Below, piece after piece: positions 9,454 through 17,793 of a DNA stretch of 64,000 nucleotides. The stretch is from Desulfobaculum bizertense DSM 18034 (GTDB lineage Bacteria > Desulfobacterota > Desulfovibrionia > Desulfovibrionales > Desulfovibrionaceae). The translations under genes and the position numbers were made by a program. The number at the start of each line of letters is the position of its first letter. Position 1 is the stretch's first letter. The stretch spans positions 124,001-188,000 of the forward strand of contig NZ_FUYA01000007.1 in NCBI RefSeq assembly GCF_900167065.1, given 5' to 3'. Under the pieces are notes generated by a model, which was not told the DNA's origin, searched no databases, and worked only from the letters and a program-made list of their open reading frames with translations.

Positions 9454-10332
9454 TTAGGATTGAGTACAGGGGGCCTGGTGTTTTCGACCGTCCAGAATCA
9501 TCAGGAGGACTGCGCCAAGAATCAGGGCGCTGCCAATGTATCCGGCAAAGGAGAAGTGCTCACCCCACCAGACAAAGGCCATTGAGGAGGCCACAACAGG
9601 CTCAATGGTGGCAATGATGGAGGCACGGGTTGCCTCAAGGTGAACAAGGCCAGCACAGTAGACCGTGTAGGCCAGATAGGTCGAAAGAATACAGATCGCA
9701 AAAATGGCGCCCCAAACATACGGGGTTTTGTCATGAAATTCTACAAAGGGGAAAAGGAGAACGGCCCCAAGCGGAAGCCCCCAGATAAAAAGCTGGGGTG
9801 TCGTATAGCGGGGGAGCAGAAGCTTTCCGAAAATAAAGTACATGGCGTACGTCATGCCAGAAAGGACGCCAAGGATGAGCGCGAGTCCTGTGACCTCTGA
9901 TCCACCGCCGAGCACACCACTGACACCCGCTACCCCAAGAAGGGTTGCGCAGACAGCAGCCAGTTTTACTGGGGTGAGCTTTTCTTTGAGGAAAAGTCGG
10001 GCAGCAATCGCAACCCATGCAGGAGACGTATACATCAGGACGCAGGCAAGGGCTGCGCCGCCTTCCTGAATGGCGAGCTGATACACTCCGTAGAAAGCCG
10101 CAATGCAGATTAGCCCAAAGCCGCCGACGAGTGGAATGTCGTTTTTGGCAATGGTGAGAGAACCACCCCGGATGGCCTGAAATGCAAAGGGAAAAAAGGG
10201 AATGACGCAACGCCAGAAAGCGATTTCCAGAGGTTCAATGCCAAGCGAAAATGCGTATTTTGCCAGAGGGCCAGTAATGCCCCAGAGCACCGCAGCCGTA
10301 AAAACGTACAGATAGCCTTTTGCAGAATTCAT
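9454..10332 (-). CDS. EamA family (DMT superfamily) transporter
   Basis: 292-residue membrane protein with about ten hydrophobic helices arranged as two EamA repeats. The first begins VFTAAVLWGITGPLAKYA and the second around LALILGVLSGMTYAMYFI. The family exports or imports amino acids, metabolites or drugs; the substrate is not predictable. I chose the ATG at 10332 (MNSAKGYLYVF) over the upstream frame because it places the first membrane helix at the N terminus, as in the family. It is 23 bases upstream of addA on the same strand and may lead that operon. Confidence 0.87.
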   Translation of the reverse strand: MNSAKGYLYVFTAAVLWGITGPLAKYAFSLGIEPLEIAFWRCVIPFFPFAFQAIRGGSLTIAKNDIPLVGGFGLICIAAFYGVYQLAIQEGGAALACVLMYTSPAWVAIAARLFLKEKLTPVKLAAVCATLLGVAGVSGVLGGGSEVTGLALILGVLSGMTYAMYFIFGKLLLPRYTTPQLFIWGLPLGAVLLFPFVEFHDKTPYVWGAIFAICILSTYLAYTVYCAGLVHLEATRASIIATIEPVVASSMAFVWWGEHFSFAGYIGSALILGAVLLMILDGRKHQAPCTQS

Positions 10333-10437
10333 TGCAGAACCTGAACCATGCGTGAAAAGTGAAGTCCAAAAGCGGAATGACGGCAAAACGGTTCTGATGT
10401 TCTGCGGCGAGATTGTCGCGTAATATTCTGAAACCGT

Positions 10438-12648
10438 TTACTTCTTTTTGTCGCCACCAAAGATGTTTTGCAAGCCCTTGTTGATGCCGTCAAGAATGTC
10501 TTTGCCAACATCGATGGTGCCTTTGCCCACATCTTCGCCAACGTCGAGAGCTTTTTTGCCCACATCAAGTGGCGAAGTCATGATGGTGTAGGCGGTTTCC
10601 TTGAGAAACTGCACGGTGTCAAGGGAATAGGTCGGCTTGTACACGGGGCCGGTAACGGTGAAGGGGATTCGTGGCAAAGCTGTGATGCTAATGATCGCAT
10701 TATAATTCAGCTGATAATCGCCGCGAAGGTCCAGCGTTCCTGCTCCCTGTCCACTCAGGCGAGGGGCTGTAACTCGGGTATTTTTTGTTTGCAGGAGGCC
10801 GTTTCTGACTGTGAAATCAGAGCTGAGCCGTTCGTATGGCTGCTGCTTTTGGATTTTTCCTGAGATGTCAGACGGACTTTTTTCAATGGCGGCCTGTTTG
10901 ACTGGTTCGGGAATGATGGAAAAACCTCGGAAGACGCCATTTTTCATGACAAGTTTGGCGTTGCCGTTCAGGCTTCGGCGCACGGTATGCCACGTAAAGC
11001 CATTGGCGCGGGCATTGATGTTCAGATCGACTCGCCCGGTGACGTAGTCTTTTCCTGCGAGGTCCGTCAGCGCCTTGCCAAGGTCCACATTGCGGGCCTT
11101 GGCAACAAGCTGATTGCGAGGAGTTTTGCCCCGAAAGTCTCCCTGTGCATCAGTCACCAGCTTGCCGCTGGAAAAGTCCGTGCTCAGTGGGTTGATGCGA
11201 ATGAGTCCGTCGCGGGCTTTGACTGTGCCCTTGATGTTGTTGAGCCGCAGTTTTTTGAAGCGGAATTCGCCAAGCTGGACCGTGCCTTCCATTGTCACGT
11301 GACGCAGGAAGTCAATGACGGGGTTCTCGGCGCTGTGCTTTTCTGCTGCAGTGTCTTTCGTGGGGGTGTTGTCTTTCGACGTGGCCTTGCCCTTGGCGTT
11401 TTTTTGGGCGGCATTCCCTTTTTTCTGTGCAGGGGGCAGGTACCTGTTCAGGTCGAGACTGTCTCCCTTGAGGGCAAAGCTTAGGTTTGGTTCCCTAAAG
11501 CTTTTGATATTGGCATGACCTGAAACCGTCGTGTCATCCAGATTGAGCTGGAGAGAGAGGATGTTCAGGAAGTCCATGCCCCCAGTGGCGGAAATTTTGA
11601 GTGCGCCAGCAGAAAGGGCTTTGGGGTCTGCTGTTTTGGGAACTGGAATTTGCAGGAGCTTGAGCAAAGCCCGGGGCTTGACCTGCGTCATAACCAGATC
11701 CGCGGCGTACTCAGGTGCGCTGTTCAGCTTTTCAGCTGTGACAACTCCTGTAATTTCTGCCTGTGGTGTTTTGAGGTCCAGATTTTCAACAGAAAAGCTG
11801 CCTTCGTTCAGATCAATAAGAATATTGGCGTGAATTTCGGCCTGAACACCTTCCTTGGCAATTTCATCTGCCTTGGCCGTGATGGAAAAAGCAGCGTTTT
11901 TGTACTGCTGGCGGCGGAAGTTTTTGTCGATGTTTGCCGTGCTGGTGAGCTGGACAATGCCTTCTTTGTCGTTGTGGGCAATACGGCCGGAAATATCCAG
12001 ATCAAAATCTCGACCTGGGGCCATTGCTCCGGTGTTCAGATTGAGCTGGTCGAGAATCAGCTTACGGTTTTCGACAGCATCATCCCAGCAGAGGCTTGCA
12101 TTTTTGAGCTGGAGGTCGGCAATGGCAAAAGACTCTGGCGTCAGCGAAAAACCAGAGTTCGTCTTTTCCTTTGGAGATGACTCTGCGTGTTTTTCGCTTG
12201 TACTTTTGTCCTTTTGCGCCGCGCGTTCAGTCTTTTCTTTCCTGAACTCTGTGATGTCTTCCCAGTTTGTTTGGCCGTGTTTGTTACGGGCAAGGTTGAG
12301 AGAAACACCATCAAGCATAAGGCTTTGGATACGCAAATCTCGATTAATAAGCGGAAGGAGCTGCACCTGTATGGAGCTGTGCCGTGCTTCAAGGAATGGC
12401 TGTGGCCCAAAGCCTTCTGCATTGGACAGGGCTATGGGACCAAGGTCCACGCCAAGCCACGGGCGAAGAGCAATGGAAAGGTCTCCATCGAATCGCAAAT
12501 TTCGACCCGTCTGTCGTTTTACTTCCCTGATGATGTCAGACTTGTAGGAATTGGGGTCAAGAAGCTCTGGGGCCAGTACAAGCCCAAGGGCACCAGCGGT
12601 GCACAGGACAAGAAAGAAAAGCCCAAAGAGAAGGACGCCTTTTTTCAT
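10438..12648 (-). CDS. AsmA family protein
   Basis: About 736 residues. An N-terminal membrane anchor (VLLFGLFFLVLCTAGALGLV) is followed by the AsmA opening (DPNSYKSDIIREVKRQTGRN...FDGDLSIALRPWLGVDLG) and a long beta-rich periplasmic region. AsmA proteins are tied to outer-membrane biogenesis and probably bridge lipids between membranes. A low-complexity KDKSTSEKHAESSPKEK stretch near 180 and a Lys/Ala/Asn stretch near 450 are inserts. The C terminus is an amphipathic repeat of DVG units (residues about 695-725) ending in GGDKKK. GGAG six bases before the ATG at 12648 sets the start. Confidence 0.85.
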   Translation of the reverse strand: MKKGVLLFGLFFLVLCTAGALGLVLAPELLDPNSYKSDIIREVKRQTGRNLRFDGDLSIALRPWLGVDLGPIALSNAEGFGPQPFLEARHSSIQVQLLPLINRDLRIQSLMLDGVSLNLARNKHGQTNWEDITEFRKEKTERAAQKDKSTSEKHAESSPKEKTNSGFSLTPESFAIADLQLKNASLCWDDAVENRKLILDQLNLNTGAMAPGRDFDLDISGRIAHNDKEGIVQLTSTANIDKNFRRQQYKNAAFSITAKADEIAKEGVQAEIHANILIDLNEGSFSVENLDLKTPQAEITGVVTAEKLNSAPEYAADLVMTQVKPRALLKLLQIPVPKTADPKALSAGALKISATGGMDFLNILSLQLNLDDTTVSGHANIKSFREPNLSFALKGDSLDLNRYLPPAQKKGNAAQKNAKGKATSKDNTPTKDTAAEKHSAENPVIDFLRHVTMEGTVQLGEFRFKKLRLNNIKGTVKARDGLIRINPLSTDFSSGKLVTDAQGDFRGKTPRNQLVAKARNVDLGKALTDLAGKDYVTGRVDLNINARANGFTWHTVRRSLNGNAKLVMKNGVFRGFSIIPEPVKQAAIEKSPSDISGKIQKQQPYERLSSDFTVRNGLLQTKNTRVTAPRLSGQGAGTLDLRGDYQLNYNAIISITALPRIPFTVTGPVYKPTYSLDTVQFLKETAYTIMTSPLDVGKKALDVGEDVGKGTIDVGKDILDGINKGLQNIFGGDKKK

Positions 12649-12740
12649 AGTGACTCCATCAGGAAAAACGTCTTGCCACAGGGCGTGCGGCGCAAAGCCA
12701 AACGTGCGCCACAACGCGTCGGATTCTCATGCACGAAAGT

Positions 12741-13211
12741 TTACTCCAGAGAAACTTCAACCGTAAAGGCTCCACATGCCGTGGAGAACGGTATTGCAAG
12801 AATGGGTTCTTTGCAGATGTGAGAAATTGTGTGATTTTTCCCCATAATAACAGAGGGAATACCACCATCAAACTTGGTGCCAAGGGCTGAAAGGCCCTGA
12901 CGAGCCTGACCAGAAATCATATTGGTCAACTCGCCCACTGCATCGCGAATTTCTGCCCCCATTTCTGTGATTTCTTCACCCAGCATCCCACTCACAACCC
13001 GCAGGATGCACGCTTCGCTAAAGGTTACGGAAATTGTTCCGTTACGATCACCTGAAAGGCTGATAATGCCCGTCACATCCCCAACTGCCTGTGAATCTTT
13101 TTTGATGTATGGCTTGCCGGGCGTTGCCTCGACCATCGCCATCATGGACAGAACACTTTGCACAGCGTTCAAAAATGGCTTCACAATGCGGACATCTTCC
13201 TTAACATTCAT
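12741..13211 (-). CDS. CheX-like chemotaxis phosphatase family protein
   Basis: 156-residue CheC/CheX/FliY-type protein. The dephosphorylation signature D-AVGELTNMISG is present, with E94 and N97 spaced as the catalytic Glu and Asn of CheX. Such proteins dephosphorylate CheY-P or bind related receivers in the cytoplasm. There is a single catalytic repeat, as in CheX rather than CheC. No chemotaxis genes neighbour it; it sits between an N-acetylhexosaminidase-like gene and an AsmA gene on the same strand, 92 bases upstream of asmA. Its receiver partner is unknown; the nearest single-domain receiver lies about 11 kb away. Confidence 0.85.
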   Translation of the reverse strand: MNVKEDVRIVKPFLNAVQSVLSMMAMVEATPGKPYIKKDSQAVGDVTGIISLSGDRNGTISVTFSEACILRVVSGMLGEEITEMGAEIRDAVGELTNMISGQARQGLSALGTKFDGGIPSVIMGKNHTISHICKEPILAIPFSTACGAFTVEVSLE

Positions 13212-13294
13212 CTCTTTTATCCTTTTGAAATCTGGTCAGCTCTTGCCGCTCTCTCCCGTGTGCAAAAGAGCAATTCTTTACGGTGAGATATGTC

Positions 13295-14938
13295 CTACCT
13301 GACTTGTGTCGCACTTGCAAAAAGAAGCTCTGCGATGGCCCGTATAGCCTCCGGGGTAGAGGAGCCTGACGCGATGACGCAGGGAGCCGCTGTTTTGTTG
13401 AGTATGGCGTCTGCTGTTCCCAGTGTGGCAACATAAAGTTTTCCGGCATTTCTGGATTCCAGAGCGCGAACCAGTTCAAGCTGTTCTGGCGCCTTGGCTG
13501 TTTTACGGGTCAGGACAATGCAATCTGCATCACGAAGGTGTTTGAGCACTCGCAAAATGAGTTCCTGACTGGGGCGGCGGGGAAGTTTGATGAGTCCCGT
13601 TCCTGCTGGGAATGATGCCTCAACGGTCTGCTGTGACGGTGTGTCGCCAAAAGTAATAACAGCAGGGGGGATGGCTCCACGTATGGGGAGCTGTTTGTGG
13701 GTGTCGCGGAGAATTTTTGTCCCTTTTCGCGCCAGCATAAGGGCTGCGGCCCGGTGCTTTGGGGTGCCAACCATGTGGCTTGCCGCGAGTGGAGACTGGA
13801 ACGAAGGACTGAGGATATTGTACGCCTTTTTTGTCTTGAGGATGCGCAGCACGGAGGCGTTGAGTCGGGCCTCAGAAATTTTCCCGTTTTTCACTGCGTC
13901 TCGTACGGTACGGATTGCAGCAAGAGCTTCTTCTGGTTCGTGTCCTTTATCTGCACCAAAAAGCAAAATGTCTGCACCTGCTTTGAATGCCCGTACTGCG
14001 GCCTGTCCTGAGCCGTAGGTGTTGGCAATGGCTCCCATGCCCAGTGAATCAGTAATGATAAGGCCGTTAAAGCCCATTTTTTTTCGCAGGAGTTCCGTTA
14101 GAATTTTATGGGAGAACGTCGCGGGCTGGTTCGGCGTAGGATCAAGCGCTGGCACAAAGAGGTGTGCGGTCATGATGGCCGGAGCGTCTTCTGCGAGTGC
14201 CGAGAATGGGGCAAGCTCTGTCTGTTGCAGGCGTGCAAGCGAGTGGGGCACAACTGGCATTGCGTTATGTGAGTCAACGCTGGTGTCGCCGTGTCCTGGG
14301 AAGTGTTTTAGCACTGGGATGACCTTTTGCGCCACATAGGCGTCTACAGCCGCGCGGCCAAAGCGGGCTACCATGTTAGGATTATTTCCAAAAGATCGTG
14401 TGCCAATAATTGGATTATCCGGGTTTGAATTCACGTCCACGGATGGCGCAAAGTTCATGTTCAGTCCGACCGCAGTCATTTCCTGTGCAAGGAGTGTTGC
14501 GGCCCGGCTTGCGGAAATCGCTGTGTCTGTGTGCCCGATGCTTAAATTCGACGGGAGAACAGTAAAGCCTTTGGTCAGGCGGGTGACAGGACCACCTTCC
14601 TGGTCGATGCTCATGAACAGACCAAGGTCAGCACCAGTGCGCAGCGCAAGTTTTTGGGCTGCCGTGCTGAGTGTGGTGATTTGTTCAGGTGATTTTGTGT
14701 TGCCGGTAATGGAATAAAAAATAAGCCCACCGACATGGTATTCACCAATGGCTTTCTGCAAAAATGGAGACATTTCTCCACCCTTGAACCACACTATAAA
14801 AAGCTGACCAACTTTTTCGTCAAGCGTCATCGTCTTGAGTATTTCCTCTGGCGAAACTCGTGGCGCAGACTGCGCATTCGAAACAGGAAAGACCCAAAGC
14901 AGAAGCGCAAGCAGGATGTACAGATGTTTTTTTCGCAT
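13295..14938 (-). CDS. Glycoside hydrolase family 3 protein, NagZ-like beta-N-acetylhexosaminidase
   Basis: About 547 residues with a signal peptide (RKKHLYILLALLLWVFPVSNAQSA), so exported. The GH3 barrel shows KHFPGHGDTSVDSHNAMP, the NagZ loop with the catalytic His/Asp pair, and IITDSLGMGAI with the nucleophile Asp. NagZ cleaves N-acetylglucosamine from muropeptides during wall recycling; an exported, larger version with a C-terminal extension of about 180 residues is common outside enteric bacteria. The ATG at 14938 best fits a signal peptide but lacks a clear Shine-Dalgarno. A TTG at 14974 has GAGG ten bases upstream and would add 12 acidic residues. Confidence 0.87.
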   Translation of the reverse strand: MRKKHLYILLALLLWVFPVSNAQSAPRVSPEEILKTMTLDEKVGQLFIVWFKGGEMSPFLQKAIGEYHVGGLIFYSITGNTKSPEQITTLSTAAQKLALRTGADLGLFMSIDQEGGPVTRLTKGFTVLPSNLSIGHTDTAISASRAATLLAQEMTAVGLNMNFAPSVDVNSNPDNPIIGTRSFGNNPNMVARFGRAAVDAYVAQKVIPVLKHFPGHGDTSVDSHNAMPVVPHSLARLQQTELAPFSALAEDAPAIMTAHLFVPALDPTPNQPATFSHKILTELLRKKMGFNGLIITDSLGMGAIANTYGSGQAAVRAFKAGADILLFGADKGHEPEEALAAIRTVRDAVKNGKISEARLNASVLRILKTKKAYNILSPSFQSPLAASHMVGTPKHRAAALMLARKGTKILRDTHKQLPIRGAIPPAVITFGDTPSQQTVEASFPAGTGLIKLPRRPSQELILRVLKHLRDADCIVLTRKTAKAPEQLELVRALESRNAGKLYVATLGTADAILNKTAAPCVIASGSSTPEAIRAIAELLFASATQVR

Positions 14939-15220
14939 GCTTATAGAATCGGAAATATTCTCTTCTCTTGTCAAGATTATGCATCCTCAGCATCCCTTTG
15001 CAAAAGAACACTTTTAAATCATAGCAACTCACTGTAATCATGAAAAAATGGAGAGAGCACTTGAAGTAAATGCTCGCCTGTGCTTAACTAAACGCATGGA
15101 CGGAGAACTATGCTAGAGTCTCTCTGTATGTTCCCGTCCTCGATCGCGGCAATACACTCTTTTCGTCGCGTGTATATGGTTTTTAGTGAATATATCCCCC
15201 GGTGTGTATGGAGGTGGATT

Positions 15221-15460
15221 ATGGATTATTCGCAGAAGGATATCCCGCTAGAAATACATCACGGAGAAATTTTGTCTTTTGAAAATGGACAGACTCTCCG
15301 CTTTGAAAGCAATGGCGAAGCCAAAGACCTCTTTTTTGGCGATGAATGGTCCCCAACTATTCAGCTCTTCCCCGCCTGTGACTACTCTTTTGAGAACGCA
15401 GGCGATAACTACAAAGCTACCGCCCTTTTCGAGGATGGACTCAAGGTCGAAAAGATTTAA
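15221..15460 (+). CDS. Small hypothetical protein
   Basis: 79-residue acidic protein (MDYSQKDIPLEIHHGE...), rich in Phe and Glu/Asp, with no membrane segment. I recognise no family. Coding status is supported by a GGAGGTGG four bases before the ATG and by a strong terminator 33 bases past the stop codon. It stands alone between the divergent NagZ-like gene and the palindrome cluster. Confidence 0.65.
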   Translation: MDYSQKDIPLEIHHGEILSFENGQTLRFESNGEAKDLFFGDEWSPTIQLFPACDYSFENAGDNYKATALFEDGLKVEKI

Positions 15461-15492
15461 CCCGTGCCTAGCGCCGGGGGATTGATGTTTGG

Positions 15493-15517
15493 AAAGCCCT
15501 CGAAAGAGGGCTTTTTT
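15493..15517 (+). terminator. Rho-independent terminator of the small orphan gene
   Basis: AAAGCCCTC / GAGGGCTTT stem with a GAAA tetraloop followed by a T tract, 33 bases downstream of the preceding stop codon. Confidence 0.9.
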
Positions 15518-15583
15518 ATGGTGTGTGGGAGAAGATTGGGGGTCCGCTCAGCGCGCGAGGGCTGGATGGGTGGGAGGGGGAAG

Positions 15584-15960
15584 TTGGGGGCCAGCCCCCA
15601 AACCCCCGCGTAAGGGAATGATTCCCTTACGTATCCTCATCGAGTTTGAATTCCATCCACGCTTCGCGTGAATGAAATTCAAACTTGTTGGGCATAACGT
15701 CGAGAGCGTCTTTCTCTTCTGCGAGTTGCCACCATTTTCTTTCTGAACGCTTGCGTTCAGAAAGAAAGGACTGGAGCGCAAAGAAAAGAACACACGGGAC
15801 GCCCACTAGACCAAAATTAAAGGGCCGGATGTAAGGGAAAGCCAACGGCTTTCACACATCCGGCCCTTTAATTTTGGGCGATAGCGGGATTCCCAAGGGC
15901 CTCGTCCTTGGGCGGGGTCAAGGGGCAGCGCCCCTTGCAGGGCTTGGGACAGAGTCCCAA
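15584..15960. repeat. Cluster of eight consecutive palindromes in a non-coding region
   Basis: Inverted repeats read directly: 15584-15601 (7-bp stem), 15609-15631 (11 bp, one-base spacer), 15643-15685 (10 bp with an inner 5-bp stem), 15736-15767 (15 bp perfect, two-base loop), 15811-15877 (22 bp perfect with a nested 6-bp hairpin), 15892-15912 (7 bp), 15919-15937 (8 bp), 15944-15960 (7 bp). No convincing gene lies here: the frames have no ribosome site and no recognisable product. The block sits between the convergent small gene and the methyltransferase gene. It resembles GC-rich palindromic intergenic elements that, from memory, recur in Desulfovibrio genomes; repetition elsewhere in this genome cannot be tested here. 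Confidence 0.85.
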
Positions 15961-15983
15961 TAAAACACCCGCCCACCCGGCGC

Positions 15984-16586
15984 CTAACGCTGCCCGATGA
16001 ATTGAACGACAGAGCTTTTCCCTGTGTGAAGCTTCCCTTCGTAGACAGATCGAATGCGCTCCTGCAAAAGGATGCGCCGCAAGGAGGGGAACTCGTCGCG
16101 TAAAATTTGAGCAGTCATAAGCCGCTTGGCGTCCTGCGGCCCACCGGTGTCACGGTTGAGCTGGTCGGGGGTGTACGCTTCGAGAATAATGATGCCGCTG
16201 GGGCGAAGCGTTTTTGCGCAACGCTGATACAGGGGGACGCGCACTTTTGGTGGAAGATGGCAAAAGATGGAAATAATGCCGTCATACTCGCTGGGGGGAA
16301 GGGGGAAGTCTGCGAGATTGGCTTGAATGGTTGTGATGCGGACACCGCGCTGCCTTGCGAGGGACTGGGCCTTGTCGAGACCAATGCGAGAGGCGTCAAC
16401 GGCGGTGACGCGAAATCCCTGCTGCGCGAGCCAGACGGCATTGCGTCCTTCGCCTTCGCCGAGGCTCAAAAGATGCCCGCCGGGGGTGAGGTGTGAAACA
16501 GAGCGAGTCAAAAAGGCGTTGGGACATGTCCCAAAGGTAAAGCCTTCCTCAGAATATCGACGATCCCAAAGTGGTGTGCGTTCCAT
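15984..16586 (-). CDS. Class I SAM-dependent methyltransferase (TehB-like)
   Basis: 200-residue Rossmann-fold methyltransferase. Motif I is GGHLLSLGEGEGRNAVWLA, followed by VTAVDAS (motif II acidic residue) and DGIISIFCHLPP in the motif IV region. The opening MERTPLWDRRYSEEGF...GTCPNAFL is typical of TehB and related small-molecule methyltransferases. The substrate is unknown. GGAG seven bases before the ATG at 16586 sets the start; the frame continues nine codons upstream. Its stop codon lies 23 bases from the last palindrome of the preceding cluster. Confidence 0.85.
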   Translation of the reverse strand: MERTPLWDRRYSEEGFTFGTCPNAFLTRSVSHLTPGGHLLSLGEGEGRNAVWLAQQGFRVTAVDASRIGLDKAQSLARQRGVRITTIQANLADFPLPPSEYDGIISIFCHLPPKVRVPLYQRCAKTLRPSGIIILEAYTPDQLNRDTGGPQDAKRLMTAQILRDEFPSLRRILLQERIRSVYEGKLHTGKSSVVQFIGQR

Positions 16587-16677
16587 GCAAAAGCTCCATG
16601 CTTGCGACCTCAAAGATCAAATGGTGAGGAGAGCGTAGCAAAAAAAGCTCAAGCGGGAAAATACGGGGAGGGAGAAG

Positions 16678-17664
16678 CTAGGCCGCGTGCGACCCTGTGC
16701 TCTCGTAGCGCCGATGAGCCTGACGCAAGATGTCAAGATTGTCGGCTTCGAGAAGAAGGGGGCGGGGCAGACTTACAAGCCGTGGGTCAACCGGAAAACG
16801 GTTGCCAAGTGGGGTTAACATGCCGCGCAGATTCGCAAAACGCTTTTGCAGAAGAAGATTCTTGGCACGCGCAAGGGCGTCGGCACCAATGGGGTCAAGC
16901 TGCCGGGAAGGGCAGGACTCTGGATGCAAGAGCAGGTCGTGGACCGTTGCAATGCTGATTTCCATCTGGTTGCAAAAATAAAAGCGTAAACCATGCGGGG
17001 CTAAATGCTTGGAAAGCAACCGCAGGGAACCGTCAACGCCTTTGTTGTTGCTGAGATGCATGCTGTCGCCAACGAGACGCTTCTTGAGAGAGAAGGACAG
17101 AGGGCGAAGTGGCTGCTGTCGGCGAATGGAGCGAAAGAGCGCGCGGTCTTCTGCCTTGTGTTCCTTTCGCATGAGGCGGCGGGCCTTGCGTGGAGACCAG
17201 AGAACATAGTTGTCTGCAAGAAGCTCTGCGTAGACGTGTGGCAGTGTTCCGCCAAGAGGCATGGCAGAAACAAGATTTGGCACATAGTAGTTGTGCGCAA
17301 CAGTGTCGGCGGCAAGATGGCTCATGTAGCCGAGGGCGTATGCCTGTACTTCTGTAGACTTGGCCTGCTGGAGAATACCTTGGGCAACGGACCAGTTGTG
17401 ACTGTGTCCGGGACGGGGACGGGAGCCTTTGCCCACAAAAATGTCGGGGCTGAGGCAGCCATAAAGAAAAGAGTCGCCATGCGAGGCGAGAATACCGGCA
17501 ACAACCGGACTCAGGAGTGCCAGGTTGTTTAGAAAGAATTCACCAATTGCCATATGAACACCTGGCCCCCATGCGAATGCACTTTGGGCAGGCAAAAGCA
17601 GTAAGAGTACTGCAAAAGAGACGACAATGGAGATTTTTGACATGATTCGCGACTGCATCGGCAT
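16678..17664 (-). CDS. Exported zinc-dependent phospholipase C family protein
   Basis: 328 residues with an N-terminal signal peptide (ISIVVSFAVLLLLLPAQSAFA), so probably periplasmic or secreted. The mature N terminus begins AWGPGVHMAIGEF, as in the Zn-dependent phospholipase C/S1-P1 nuclease fold where the N-terminal Trp ligates zinc. Further metal-binding candidates are GCLSPDIFVG, HSHNW and GYMSHLAADTVAHNYYVP. The family hydrolyses phospholipids or is of unknown activity in this subgroup. The precise start is uncertain: ATGs at 17664, 17658 and 17643 all keep the signal peptide and none has a clear ribosome site. Confidence 0.82.
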   Translation of the reverse strand: MPMQSRIMSKISIVVSFAVLLLLLPAQSAFAWGPGVHMAIGEFFLNNLALLSPVVAGILASHGDSFLYGCLSPDIFVGKGSRPRPGHSHNWSVAQGILQQAKSTEVQAYALGYMSHLAADTVAHNYYVPNLVSAMPLGGTLPHVYAELLADNYVLWSPRKARRLMRKEHKAEDRALFRSIRRQQPLRPLSFSLKKRLVGDSMHLSNNKGVDGSLRLLSKHLAPHGLRFYFCNQMEISIATVHDLLLHPESCPSRQLDPIGADALARAKNLLLQKRFANLRGMLTPLGNRFPVDPRLVSLPRPLLLEADNLDILRQAHRRYESTGSHAA

Positions 17665-17763
17665 AAGGTAATCAAGCTTATGTGAAAGTCAATAAAAAGA
17701 CCGGTAAAAAAAAGAGGAAAAGGCTACAGTAAAATGTGTCATTTTGACAAAGTCTTAGAGTGA

Positions 17764-17787
17764 ACCGGGGAGACTGTGCTCCCCGGT
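17764..17787 (-). terminator. Hairpin downstream of phosphofructokinase gene
   Basis: A perfect nine-base GC-rich stem (ACCGGGGAG / CTCCCCGGT) lies seven bases past the pfk stop. There is no clear T tract, so it may be a weak terminator or an mRNA-stabilising hairpin. Confidence 0.5.
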
Positions 17788-17793
17788 GTGTGC

